DNA of 64,000 nt from Mesorhizobium loti CJ3sym. Its GTDB lineage: Bacteria > Pseudomonadota > Alphaproteobacteria > Rhizobiales > Rhizobiaceae. Made by a program: the position numbers and the translations under genes. Positions 8,740 through 16,387 of this stretch are shown here, one piece after another. The stretch's first letter is position 1, and every line of letters begins with the position of its first letter. The notes below the pieces were generated by a model. The model was not told the DNA's origin and ran no database searches. It saw only the letters and a program-made list of their open reading frames with translations. Location of the stretch: NCBI RefSeq assembly GCF_000472785.1, contig NZ_AXAL01000011.1, positions 124,001 to 188,000 of the forward strand. Reading direction: 5' to 3'.

Positions 8740-9158
8740 CCATCACCATCTATCACAACCCCGCCTGCGGCACGTCGCGCAACACGCTGGCGATCATCCG
8801 CCAGTCGGGCGAGGAGCCGGAGGTGATCGAATATCTGAAGACGCCGCCGTCGCGCGACAGGCTCATCGAATTGCTCGAGGCGATGGCGATGACGCCGCGC
8901 CAATTGCTGCGCGAGAAGGGCACGCCCTATGCCGAACTCGGCCTTGGCGATCCCAAATGGAGCGACGACGAGATCCTCGATTTCATGCTGGCGCATCCGA
9001 TCCTGATCAACCGGCCGATCGTGGTGAGCCCGCTCGGCGTCGTGCTGGCCCGGCCGTCGGAAGCGGTGCTCGATGTCCTGCCCGATCCCGACATCGGCCC
9101 GTTCGCCAAGGAGGATGGCGAGGTCGTCGTCGATGCAAGTGGCAAGCGGATTGTCTGA
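8736..9158 (+). CDS. arsC: glutaredoxin-dependent arsenate reductase ArsC
   Basis: A 140-residue ArsC of the E. coli R773 (thioredoxin-fold, glutaredoxin-coupled) type. The catalytic loop HNPACGTSRN places the nucleophile at Cys11. The arginines that bind the arsenical are visible in LINRPIVV and VLARPSEAV. It reduces As(V) to As(III), which the preceding aquaporin can release. Its ATG overlaps the aquaporin stop (ATGA), indicating coupling. Confidence 0.95.
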   Translation: MTITIYHNPACGTSRNTLAIIRQSGEEPEVIEYLKTPPSRDRLIELLEAMAMTPRQLLREKGTPYAELGLGDPKWSDDEILDFMLAHPILINRPIVVSPLGVVLARPSEAVLDVLPDPDIGPFAKEDGEVVVDASGKRIV

Positions 9159-9161
9159 ACC

Positions 9162-9185
9162 CTATTTCGATATTTTTCGAAATAG
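9162..9185 (+). promoter_or_regulatory. perfect 9-bp inverted repeat upstream of second arsR
   Basis: CTATTTCGA (9162-9170), six-base spacer, TCGAAATAG (9177-9185). It abuts a -35-like TTGACG at 9189-9194. With a normal spacer the -10 region falls at about 9212-9217 and transcription would begin close to the ATG at 9224, so arsR2 may be leaderless. Likely operator for the second ArsR; inference. Confidence 0.7.
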
Positions 9186-9223
9186 AGCTTGACGGTTCCT
9201 GTCGCTGGCCTCATGCTATTTCT

Positions 9224-9544
9224 ATGAAACTCGAACAAGCAGCGAAGCAGTTGGAAGCGCTCGGCAATCCGACGCGACTGAACCTCTATCGTATCCTGGT
9301 CCGGGCCGGCGAGGCGGGCCGGCCGGTCGGCACTTTGCAGGAAGGCCTCGGCATCGCTGCCTCGACGCTGTCGCACCATCTGCACCGCCTCATCTTGACC
9401 GGGCTGGTCAGCCAGGAGCGGCAGGCGACGACGCTGATCTGCCGCGCCAACTATCCCATGATGAACGATCTCATCGGCTTCCTGGCCGACGAATGCTGTG
9501 CGGACGCGGCTTGCAATCCGGCAGCGGGTGAGGCGGCCGCATAA
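9224..9544 (+). CDS. arsR: second ArsR-family repressor
   Basis: A 106-residue winged-helix protein: LEALGNPTRLNLYRILVRAG, then IAASTLSHHLHRLILTGLV as recognition helix. The C-terminus DECCADAAC gives three closely placed cysteines, again a C-terminal As(III)/Sb(III) site rather than the classical helix-3 motif. Only about half the residues match the first ArsR, so they probably respond separately. It starts the second arsenic transcription unit behind its own dyad. There is no clear Shine-Dalgarno sequence before the ATG. Confidence 0.9.
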   Translation: MKLEQAAKQLEALGNPTRLNLYRILVRAGEAGRPVGTLQEGLGIAASTLSHHLHRLILTGLVSQERQATTLICRANYPMMNDLIGFLADECCADAACNPAAGEAAA

Positions 9545-9555
9545 TTTTTTGTCTG

Positions 9556-9569
9556 TTATTTCGATAATA
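9556..9569 (+). promoter_or_regulatory. second TATTTCGATA motif between arsR2 and flavoprotein gene
   Basis: TTATTTCGATAA repeats the half-site of the larger dyad at 9162-9185 (shared TATTTCGATA) within the 42-bp gap before the flavoprotein gene. It may be a secondary ArsR2 site giving internal control. Confidence 0.4.
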
Positions 9570-9586
9570 CCGGAAGGATAGAAGCT

Positions 9587-10978
9587 ATGGCCACGCAAAA
9601 CGATCTGCCCATCGCCGTCATCGGCGCCGGCCCGGTTGGCCTGGCGGCCGCCGTCCATCTCATGTCCCGGGGCCTGCCGGTGAAGCTCTATGAGGCCGGC
9701 AACGGCGTCGCGGCCAGCCTACGCGATTGGGGCCATGTCCGCGTCTTCACGCCCTGGCGCTATTGCGTCGACCAGGCGGCCGGCAGGCTGCTCGAAAGCC
9801 AGGGATGGCGGATGCCGGACGCGGAAGCGTTTCCCACCGCCGATGAACTCGTCACGCACTATCTCGAGCCGCTGGCCAGCCTGCCGGAACTTGCGCCGGC
9901 AATCGAAACCAATGCGCGTGTCGTGGCCATATCGCGCTGGGGCGCCGACAAGGTGCGCGGCAGTGAGCGCGGGACGCGGCCGTTCATGCTCGTCGTCGAG
10001 ACCGCTAATGGCACAAGGCGCGACAGCGCCCGCGCGGTCATCGATGCCTCGGGGACATGGCGCACGCCCAACCCGCTCGGCGCCGGCGGCATCGCGGCGC
10101 AGGGCGAGGCGGAATTCGCCGACCGCATCGCCTACGGCATCCCCGATATTCTGGGCCGCGACCGCGCGCTTTATGCCGGCCGCACGACGCTGGTTGCCGG
10201 TTCCGGCCACTCGGCGGCCAACGCCTTGCTCGACCTTGCCAGGCTGGCGAATGTCGCGCCCGGCACGGCTCTCCTCTGGGCGATGCGTGGAACCGACCTC
10301 GTGCGCATCTATGGCGGCGGCGACGCCGATCAGTTGCCGGCACGCGGTGAACTCGGCGCCGATGTGCGCGACCTCGCCGAAAGCGGCCGTGTCCGGCTGG
10401 CGACGGGCTTTGCAACGGTTGCGATCCGCGAGCATGACGGCCGGCTGATCGTCGAAGGGCAAAGCGAGGAGGGGTTGCTGCAACTCGGCCCGATCGACCG
10501 CATCATCGCCGCGACCGGGCAACGGCCGGACCTGTCGCTGACCAGGGAGCTCAGGCTCGATCTCGATCCGTGGCTGGAAAGCGTCAAGGCGCTCGGTCCG
10601 CTCATCGATCCCAATGAGCATTCCTGCGGCGACGTACCGCCGCACGGCCATCGCGAGCTCAGCCATCCGGAGCCCGGCTTCTTCACGGTTGGCATCAAGA
10701 GCTATGGTCGTGCACCGACCTTCCTGCTGTTGACCGGCTACGAGCAGGTCCGCTCGGTCGCGGCGGCGATCGCCGGCGACATGGCGGCGGCCGACGCGGT
10801 GCAACTGGTGCTGCCCGAAACCGGCGTCTGCACGGTGCCGGCGGGCCGCGCTTCGCAGGGCTGTTGCGGCGGGCCGGCACCGGTTGAGGTCGATGCCTGC
10901 TGCGTGGCGGATGTGGACGCGAAAGCGGCCGGTAAAAGCGGCTGCGGCTGTGCCAGCAAGATGGAAGCCGCCGAGTGA
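9587..10978 (+). CDS. arsenic-operon flavoprotein oxidoreductase (ArsO-like) with Cys-rich tail
   Basis: A 463-residue FAD/NAD(P)H protein: Rossmann motif IAVIGAGPVGLAAAVHL (residues 8-24), a second nucleotide motif LVAGSGHSAANALL near residue 204, and IIAATGQRPD. It resembles flavin-containing monooxygenases/ArsO found in ars operons. Beyond the enzyme core (about residue 400) is a tail with cysteine pairs: GVCTVPAG, GCCGGPAP, DACCV, SGCGCAS. Nine cysteines in about 55 residues suggest binding of trivalent arsenic. It is followed without gap by the MFS gene (start GTG overlaps the stop). Function in arsenic oxidation or handover is inferred. Confidence 0.82.
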   Translation: MATQNDLPIAVIGAGPVGLAAAVHLMSRGLPVKLYEAGNGVAASLRDWGHVRVFTPWRYCVDQAAGRLLESQGWRMPDAEAFPTADELVTHYLEPLASLPELAPAIETNARVVAISRWGADKVRGSERGTRPFMLVVETANGTRRDSARAVIDASGTWRTPNPLGAGGIAAQGEAEFADRIAYGIPDILGRDRALYAGRTTLVAGSGHSAANALLDLARLANVAPGTALLWAMRGTDLVRIYGGGDADQLPARGELGADVRDLAESGRVRLATGFATVAIREHDGRLIVEGQSEEGLLQLGPIDRIIAATGQRPDLSLTRELRLDLDPWLESVKALGPLIDPNEHSCGDVPPHGHRELSHPEPGFFTVGIKSYGRAPTFLLLTGYEQVRSVAAAIAGDMAAADAVQLVLPETGVCTVPAGRASQGCCGGPAPVEVDACCVADVDAKAAGKSGCGCASKMEAAE

Positions 10979-12255
10979 GCGACGCCAAGATCCCTGCCTC
11001 GGCCATCTGGGCGCTGGGCACCACACAGATCATCGGCTATGGCACGCTCTATTACAGCTACAGCATCCTGGCGCCGGCGGTGGCGGTGGAACTCGCCTGG
11101 TCGCAGCAATGGGTGTTCGCCGTGCTGTCGGTGTCGCTGCTGGCAAGCGCTGTCTTGGCGCCGTTCGCTGGCAGCCTCGCGGACCGGGTCGGGGCAGGGC
11201 GCCTGATGGTGCCGGGATCGCTGGCGGCCGCGGGCGCGTTGCTTGTGTGCGCGCTGGCGCCGGGGCGCGCCGGCTTTGCCATCGGCGTGCTGGCCATGGA
11301 ACTGGCCTCGTGCTTCGTGCTTTACAGCACGGCCTTTGTCGCCATCGTGCAACTTGGCGGCGCGCGTCGCGGCATCATCCATCTCACCTTGATCGCCGGC
11401 TTCGCCTCGACCCTGTTCTGGCCATTGACGACGCTGCTGCACCAGCATCTCGGCTGGCGCGAGGTTCTCGTTTTCTTTGCTGCACTCAATGCCTTTGTCT
11501 GCCTGCCGATCCATTGGTGGCTGGCCCGGCTTTCCAGTCATACCCGCAAGGTGGGCGAGAGGATTATCCCGGTCACATCAGGTATGTCAGGCCCCGCGCT
11601 CGACCGGCGATGGTCGCCCCTGTTCGTCCTGGTGCTGACCGGCTTTGCCATAGAAGGCTTCATGCTTTCAGCCGTTCTCGTGCAGATGGTACCCCTGCTC
11701 ACCCTGGTCGGTCTCGGTGGAGCCTCGGTGCTGGTTGCAAGCCTGTTTGGCCCTTCGCAAGTGGCGAGCCGATTGGTGAACATGCTGTTTGGCCGTGGCT
11801 TGACGCAGACATCGCTGGCGCTCGGCGCGACCGCTGCGCTGGCTGGTGGGCTCGCGGTGCTGCTGCTGGTGGCGCCCTCCGTTCCCGGCGCCATGCTGTT
11901 TGCCGTGCTTTTCGGCTTCGGCTCGGGCCTGATGAGCATCGTCGGCGGCACGCTGCCGCTCGAATTGTTCGGCGGGGAACGCTACGGTTCTTATGTCGGC
12001 TGGATCACGGCGGCGCGCCAGTTCAGTTCCGCCTTCGCCCCCTTCGGCCTTACCCTGATGATATCAGGCCTCGGTGTTTTCCCAGCCTTGTGGCTCAATG
12101 TGATGGTCGGCCTGTTGGGCATCGCGACCTTTGCCGCCGTTGCGTTGATCAGCCGGCAATCGCGCAAGGCTGGAAGGGGCGGTACGGCCGATCCGGCCGT
12201 ACCGGATGCGGTGCCGCTGGGAGCGGCGATGGCCTCACGTCCGCATTCGCGGTAA
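10975..12255 (+). CDS. MFS transporter, probable arsenical efflux (ArsK-like)
   Basis: A 426-residue 12-helix major facilitator. The GSLADRVGAGRLMVPG loop between TM2 and TM3 is the MFS signature; further helices run to about residue 395, then a Gly/Pro-rich tail. It starts with GTG overlapping the flavoprotein stop. No ArsB or Acr3 is present in the locus, so this carrier and the aquaporin would have to provide As(III) exit. MFS arsenite exporters such as Agrobacterium ArsK are known; whether this is an orthologue cannot be decided here. Confidence 0.78.
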   Translation: MSDAKIPASAIWALGTTQIIGYGTLYYSYSILAPAVAVELAWSQQWVFAVLSVSLLASAVLAPFAGSLADRVGAGRLMVPGSLAAAGALLVCALAPGRAGFAIGVLAMELASCFVLYSTAFVAIVQLGGARRGIIHLTLIAGFASTLFWPLTTLLHQHLGWREVLVFFAALNAFVCLPIHWWLARLSSHTRKVGERIIPVTSGMSGPALDRRWSPLFVLVLTGFAIEGFMLSAVLVQMVPLLTLVGLGGASVLVASLFGPSQVASRLVNMLFGRGLTQTSLALGATAALAGGLAVLLLVAPSVPGAMLFAVLFGFGSGLMSIVGGTLPLELFGGERYGSYVGWITAARQFSSAFAPFGLTLMISGLGVFPALWLNVMVGLLGIATFAAVALISRQSRKAGRGGTADPAVPDAVPLGAAMASRPHSR

Positions 12256-12263
12256 TTGCAGGG

Positions 12264-12728
12264 ATGACCGACCTTTCCGCGCCGATCGTCAAGACCATCG
12301 CCATCGCCGCCGCGCCGGCTGATGTCTGGCAGGTGCTGACGACGCCTGGGATGATCCCGCAATGGATGTCCGACGAAGCGCTGACCGTCAGCCTCGAGGG
12401 CCATGCCGGCGGTGCGATCGTGATCCGCGGGCTGCTGCATGGCATCCCGTTCGAGAACCACGGCACGGTCCGGGCCTTCGAGCCGGAGCAACTGTTCGCC
12501 TACAGCTACTGGAGCACGCTGTCGGCCTCGCGGCTTGCGGACGTACCGGAGAACCACACGCTGGTCAGCTTCGCCCTGGCCCCAGTGAATCAGGGAACGC
12601 TGCTGACGCTGACGCTCAGCGACTTCGCCGAACCGTCGATCCGCCCGCATGCCAATCTCTACTGGGGGCCGACCTTGCAGATTTTGAAGGCGGTGTGCGA
12701 GAAGAATTCGCTGGCGACTCATGGGTAG
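12264..12728 (+). CDS. SRPBCC-domain protein at end of arsenic unit
   Basis: A 154-residue START-like protein: VKTIAIAAAPADVWQVLTTPGMIPQWM at the N-terminus, central SYWSTLSASRLADVPENHT and C-terminal NLYWGPTLQILKAVCE. Such proteins bind hydrophobic or amphipathic ligands. It follows the MFS gene by 8 bp with GCAGGGATG before it, so it is likely the last gene of the second arsenic unit. No arsenic role is established for this family; the link is positional. Confidence 0.8.
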   Translation: MTDLSAPIVKTIAIAAAPADVWQVLTTPGMIPQWMSDEALTVSLEGHAGGAIVIRGLLHGIPFENHGTVRAFEPEQLFAYSYWSTLSASRLADVPENHTLVSFALAPVNQGTLLTLTLSDFAEPSIRPHANLYWGPTLQILKAVCEKNSLATHG

Positions 12729-12876
12729 AATCATGCGCGAGTTACCTTTCGCTGCGATTCCTGCCGATGAGCAAAGAGCCTCCTCGTTCATTGACATTTA
12801 ACCGCCGTAGGCTCACTTAATAAGGAACCAGATCGGTCTAGGCCGGTTTTTTAAAGTTGTTAGAAAGGAGGCACCT

Positions 12877-13017
12877 ATGCGCTATGCTGTTTCCGCGCCC
12901 GCAACGCAGGCGCCTCAGATTTTGGAAGCTCGGCCCCAGAAGAACGTGGATTTTTCTTCCTTGCGTGCTTCTGCTATCAAGCGCTTCCCCAAAATCTTGG
13001 CAAAGCTTGCCGAATGA
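12877..13017 (+). CDS. small antitoxin-like protein preceding Doc toxin
   Basis: A 46-residue protein (starts MRYAVSAPATQAPQ, ends RFPKILAKLAE) with a strong AAAGGAGG ribosome-binding site. It ends inside the start region of the Doc-type toxin, the arrangement expected for an antitoxin. It does not resemble Phd clearly: there is no recognisable N-terminal DNA-binding fold, only a basic stretch and a short C-terminal helix. Its role is inferred from position. Confidence 0.6.
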   Translation: MRYAVSAPATQAPQILEARPQKNVDFSSLRASAIKRFPKILAKLAE

Positions 13018-13402
13018 GCCCGTCTGGCTATCACGCCAGGTCATCATAGACACCAACAAAGAAGTCGTCGCTACTACAGGCGAACCCTTTGCAGTTCTTG
13101 ATGATGGTAAGCTTCAAGCTGCGGCCGCTAGGCCGCAGCAAATCTATGGGTATGAAAGTGAAGATATCCTGGACCTTGCAACAGCCTTGCTGTTTGGGAT
13201 AGCCAGGGCTCACGCTTTCTTGCAAGGCAACAAAAGAACCGCGTTTCTAGCGGCCGAAACGTTCCTGAACGCCAATGGCTTCACCATGGAAGTTGACTCT
13301 GTAAGCTTGGCTGAACTGATAATTGAGATCATTGAGGGCAAGAGACCGGAGAGCGATTTCACCAAGGAGCTTTACTACTATCTCCAGCCGATAGAAGAGT
13401 AA
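13007..13402 (+). CDS. Doc (death-on-curing, Fic-fold) toxin
   Basis: About 131 residues. EPVWLSRQVIIDTNKEVV is the usual Doc start, and the catalytic loop HAFLQGNKRTAF (Fic motif HxFxxGNKR) is intact near residue 70. Doc proteins phosphorylate EF-Tu and stop translation. The chosen start is TTG at 13007, overlapping the antitoxin by 11 bp. An ATG at 13014 would be more natural but is out of frame by one base, so a missing base here is possible. Base composition is less GC-rich than the surroundings, consistent with transfer. Confidence 0.85.
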   Translation: MPNEPVWLSRQVIIDTNKEVVATTGEPFAVLDDGKLQAAAARPQQIYGYESEDILDLATALLFGIARAHAFLQGNKRTAFLAAETFLNANGFTMEVDSVSLAELIIEIIEGKRPESDFTKELYYYLQPIEE

Positions 13403-13506
13403 AAGCGGAACTTTCTCTTCAGGGTGTTGGGCCAGCGTGGCCGCGTGTCGGCGTTGATCACTTAAGGTCCGTTGTAGGCGGTTTTCAGCGTCGACGTCGT
13501 GACAAT

Positions 13507-14349
13507 TCAGCGCGCGGGAGCGCCCTTGGCCAGCGCGCGGATGCGGTCGGCGACATCGCTGTCGATCGGGTTGTAGACGGTCAGGTTCAGATCCGGCCTG
13601 CCGTCGACCGCGAAGGACGAGTATTCCATCTCGATGTCGCCCAGCTCCGGGTGCTTCAGGCGCTTTGTGCCGTCGCCATGGGCGAGCACGTCGTTCTCTT
13701 GCCACAACTTGGCGAATTCGGCGCTGCCGCTGCACAGTTCTCCCACCAGTTGGGTGACCTCGGAGACCGCGCCGGCGCGTGCCGCATCGGCCCGGAAAGC
13801 GCCGACCACGAAACGGGCGAGGTTTTGCCAATCGTGCTGCTTGGCGCGGATATGGGGCGTGAGGAACATGAAGCGCAGGACGTTGCGCTGACCTGCGGGG
13901 ATGGCGCCATAGTCGGTCAGCACGATCTCGGCGGCGCGGTTCCAGGCAACGACGTCCCAGGTCGCGGTCTTGATCAAAGCAGGGCTGGCATCGAGCGTGT
14001 CGATGAGGCGCTGCAGCCGGGGGCTGACGCCCTCGTCGCCCCGGTAGCGGACTTCCGGCGGGCGCCCGAGCCCGAGCATGAAGAGATGTTCGCGTTCGGC
14101 CTCGGTCAGCAGCAGCCCTTTGGCGATGCGGTTCAGCACGTCGGCCGAAGGCGCGCCGCCGCGGCCCTGTTCCAGCCATGTGTACCAGGTCGGGCTGATG
14201 TTGGCGCGCTGGGCGACCTCTTCGCGGCGCAGCCCCGGCGTGCGGCGGCGCCCCGAAAAGCCGAACGAGGCCGGGTCGAGCCGGGTGCGCCGGTCCTTCA
14301 GGAAGGCGGCGAGCGTGCCGGCGGAGTTGGTGGGCATCCTTTTAGCCAT
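13507..14349 (-). CDS. XRE-family regulator with MmyB-like ligand domain
   Basis: A 280-residue regulator. The HTH (about 10-75) includes RTPGLRREEVAQRANISPTWYTWLEQGR, diagnostic of this subgroup, and the remainder is the MmyB-like domain with LDASPALIKTATWDVVAWNRAA (a PAS-like ligand pocket). It is divergent from an NAD(P)-dependent SDR gene, its likely target; these pairs are common in alphaproteobacteria. The 88-bp gap between them is AT-rich and should hold both promoters. Confidence 0.9.
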   Translation of the reverse strand: MAKRMPTNSAGTLAAFLKDRRTRLDPASFGFSGRRRTPGLRREEVAQRANISPTWYTWLEQGRGGAPSADVLNRIAKGLLLTEAEREHLFMLGLGRPPEVRYRGDEGVSPRLQRLIDTLDASPALIKTATWDVVAWNRAAEIVLTDYGAIPAGQRNVLRFMFLTPHIRAKQHDWQNLARFVVGAFRADAARAGAVSEVTQLVGELCSGSAEFAKLWQENDVLAHGDGTKRLKHPELGDIEMEYSSFAVDGRPDLNLTVYNPIDSDVADRIRALAKGAPAR

Positions 14350-14437
14350 CCTGTTAAAGATTATACCATGATAAAGTCACTACTTTAATGGAATAATAGA
14401 CCTTCGATATTACGCAGGCAACCACAGGAGATTTTGC

Positions 14438-15328
14438 ATGCGTATCTTTGTCACCGGCGCGACCGGTTTCATCGGCTCGGCCATCGTTCCCGAACTTCTC
14501 AAGGCGGGCCATCAGGTGGTTGGCGTCACCCGCTCCGACGCCGGCGCCGAGGCTCTCGCTGCCGCCGGCGCCGAGGTGCATCGCGGAACCCTGGAAGAGC
14601 CGGAAGGCCTGCGCGCCGGCGCGGCCAAGGCGGACGCCGTGATCCACACGGCATTCGACCATGATTTCTCGCGCTTTGCCGCGAACTGCGAAAAGGACAA
14701 GCGCGTCATCGCGGCGCTTGGCGCGGCGCTCGCCGGCTCGGACCGGCCGCTGGTCATCACCTCGGGCGTCGGCGTGGGCAGCCCCGGACATGGCGAGCTT
14801 GCGAGCGAGGACATCTTCAATGCCAGCCATCCCAACCCACGCATCGCCTCGGAACTGGCCGGCAATGCGTTGCTGGAGGCCGGCATCAATGTCTCGGTGA
14901 TGCGCCTGCCGCAGGTCCACAATCCGCTCAAGCAGGGCCTGATCTCGCCGCTCATCGAGATCGCGCGCCAGAAAGGCGTCTCGGCCTATGTCGGCGAAGG
15001 CCGCAATCGTTTTGCTGCCGGCCATCTGCTCGACGTGGCACGGCTCTACCGGCTCGCCGTAGAAAAGCGGCAGCCCGGCGCGCGTTATCACGCCGTCGGC
15101 GAGGAAGGTGTCGAGGTGCGCGCCATCGCCGAGGCGCTTGGCCGGGGCCTCAACGTGCCGGTCGTTTCGATCGCGCCCGAAAAGGCCGCCGAGCATTTCG
15201 GCTGGATGGCCATGTTCGCGCCCATGGATATCCCGGCCTCCAGCGCGCTGACCCAGGCACGGCTCGGCTGGCATCCGACCGGCCCGACGCTGATCGCCGA
15301 CCTGGATGCAATGCGATACCCCGATTGA
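14438..15328 (+). CDS. extended/atypical SDR, NAD-dependent epimerase-like
   Basis: A 296-residue Rossmann protein starting MRIFVTGATGFIGSAIVPELL, the TGxxGxxG cofactor motif at residues 7-14. VITSGVGVGSPG occupies the strand that carries the catalytic Ser, but the usual YxxxK is not evident (NPRIASELAGNALLEAG in its place), so it may be an NmrA-like or atypical SDR. GHLLDVARLYRLAVEK is typical of the extended group. AGGAG lies 7 bp upstream. Divergent from the XRE regulator, which probably controls it. Confidence 0.88.
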   Translation: MRIFVTGATGFIGSAIVPELLKAGHQVVGVTRSDAGAEALAAAGAEVHRGTLEEPEGLRAGAAKADAVIHTAFDHDFSRFAANCEKDKRVIAALGAALAGSDRPLVITSGVGVGSPGHGELASEDIFNASHPNPRIASELAGNALLEAGINVSVMRLPQVHNPLKQGLISPLIEIARQKGVSAYVGEGRNRFAAGHLLDVARLYRLAVEKRQPGARYHAVGEEGVEVRAIAEALGRGLNVPVVSIAPEKAAEHFGWMAMFAPMDIPASSALTQARLGWHPTGPTLIADLDAMRYPD

Positions 15329-15343
15329 GGAGGGTGGCGCGCG

Positions 15344-16039
15344 TCAGCGCGTGACGGCATAGCGCAGATGGATCAACCCATGCGCCAGGGTTTCGCAGCT
15401 TGTCAGCGACAACTGCATCTTGCCGGCGAGGCCGTTTTCGCCGAACTCGACAAAACCCTGATTTGCAGCCCGCGCATCGAGCGCGGGCGCGATGATCAGG
15501 CTGAGTTCGTCGACAAGCCCTGCCGCGAAGAAGGAGCCGTTGATGCCGGCGCCGCCTTCGAGCAGCAGCCGGCTTATGCCGAGTTCACGCCCAAGCACGT
15601 CGAGCATGGCGGCAAGATCGATATCGGTCGTTTCCGAGACGATGTAGGATACGCCGTCGGCGGCGAGCTCGGCCAGATGGCTGTCGGCGACGTCATGCCC
15701 AAGCAGCACCACGACATGGTCGCCGCCGATGTCTGGTTTGGAGAAATGCACCTTGCCCGAGGCATCGAGCGCCACGGCATAGCTGTCCGCGTCGCGTTGG
15801 GCGAAATGATGCGGCCGGTCGACCTTGCCGGTCTGCGCCGGCGGGTGCGCAGCGGCCTTGCTCATCTCGGCCATGGTGACACGGCCGACGATCCAGCCGT
15901 CGCCTTCGAGATCGCCGTGGATCCGCTCATAGAGGCCTGACCATTCGGCCCGGGTTCCGTCCGGGCTCGTCGTATAGCGGCTCGGATGAAGGCTGCCGTC
16001 GAGCGAGGCGAGCATATGGCAGATGATGCGCGGCTTCAT
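15344..16039 (-). CDS. RibD C-terminal-domain / dihydrofolate-reductase-like protein
   Basis: A 231-residue reductase fold: MKPRIICHMLASLDGSLHPSR, with GWIVGRVTMAEMSK, later RLLLEGGAGINGSFFAAGLVDELSLIIAP, the conserved EGG and DEL motifs of RibD C-domains. It would use NAD(P)H. Free-standing members are often of unknown substrate. It converges with the SDR gene (15 bp gap). Confidence 0.88.
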   Translation of the reverse strand: MKPRIICHMLASLDGSLHPSRYTTSPDGTRAEWSGLYERIHGDLEGDGWIVGRVTMAEMSKAAAHPPAQTGKVDRPHHFAQRDADSYAVALDASGKVHFSKPDIGGDHVVVLLGHDVADSHLAELAADGVSYIVSETTDIDLAAMLDVLGRELGISRLLLEGGAGINGSFFAAGLVDELSLIIAPALDARAANQGFVEFGENGLAGKMQLSLTSCETLAHGLIHLRYAVTR

Positions 16040-16387
16040 GCGGGTTCTCCGGGGACAAGCTCGTCTTCAGGGGTGGGTTCGGGCGCGGTTCAAACTAGTG
16101 CCGTGGCCGAAGAATGGAAGCGGGGGCGTCGGCTCGGTCAAAATTCCGATAATTCCGATAATTGGCCGCCCAACACTGTTATATCGATGTTGCACAAATG
16201 GTTGACCCTGGGTTAGCATCCGCGGGCTGATGCCGATGGGAGGCAGTTTTTGCAACGGATATCAGCTGGAGCGGCATGCGCCGTCTTGCGCAAGGAGGAT
16301 GCTCCAACACTTTGAACCGACGCATTATCCTTCCCAAGACCGATCCCGGTCCTGGGGATCATGCGTCTCTGTGGAGGAGGATCAACC
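16040..16387 (+). promoter_or_regulatory. 348-bp gap with the promoter region of the sugar ABC operon
   Basis: No gene is visible. The stretch holds a short tandem repeat (ATTCCGATA twice, about 16143-16161), a possible -35 TTGACC at 16203-16208 and, just before the gene, GGAGGAGGATCAACC as a strong ribosome-binding site. No regulator gene adjoins, so control is probably by a distant LacI or other repressor. Confidence 0.4.

Noticed and set aside
9719..11026. 435-codon minus-strand frame
   Set aside because: Shadow of the arsenic flavoprotein gene in GC-rich DNA; no recognisable domains.
12857..13006. Longer N-terminus for the Doc toxin
   Set aside because: It would read through the antitoxin gene in another frame and has no homology to Doc; the family begins near EPVWL.
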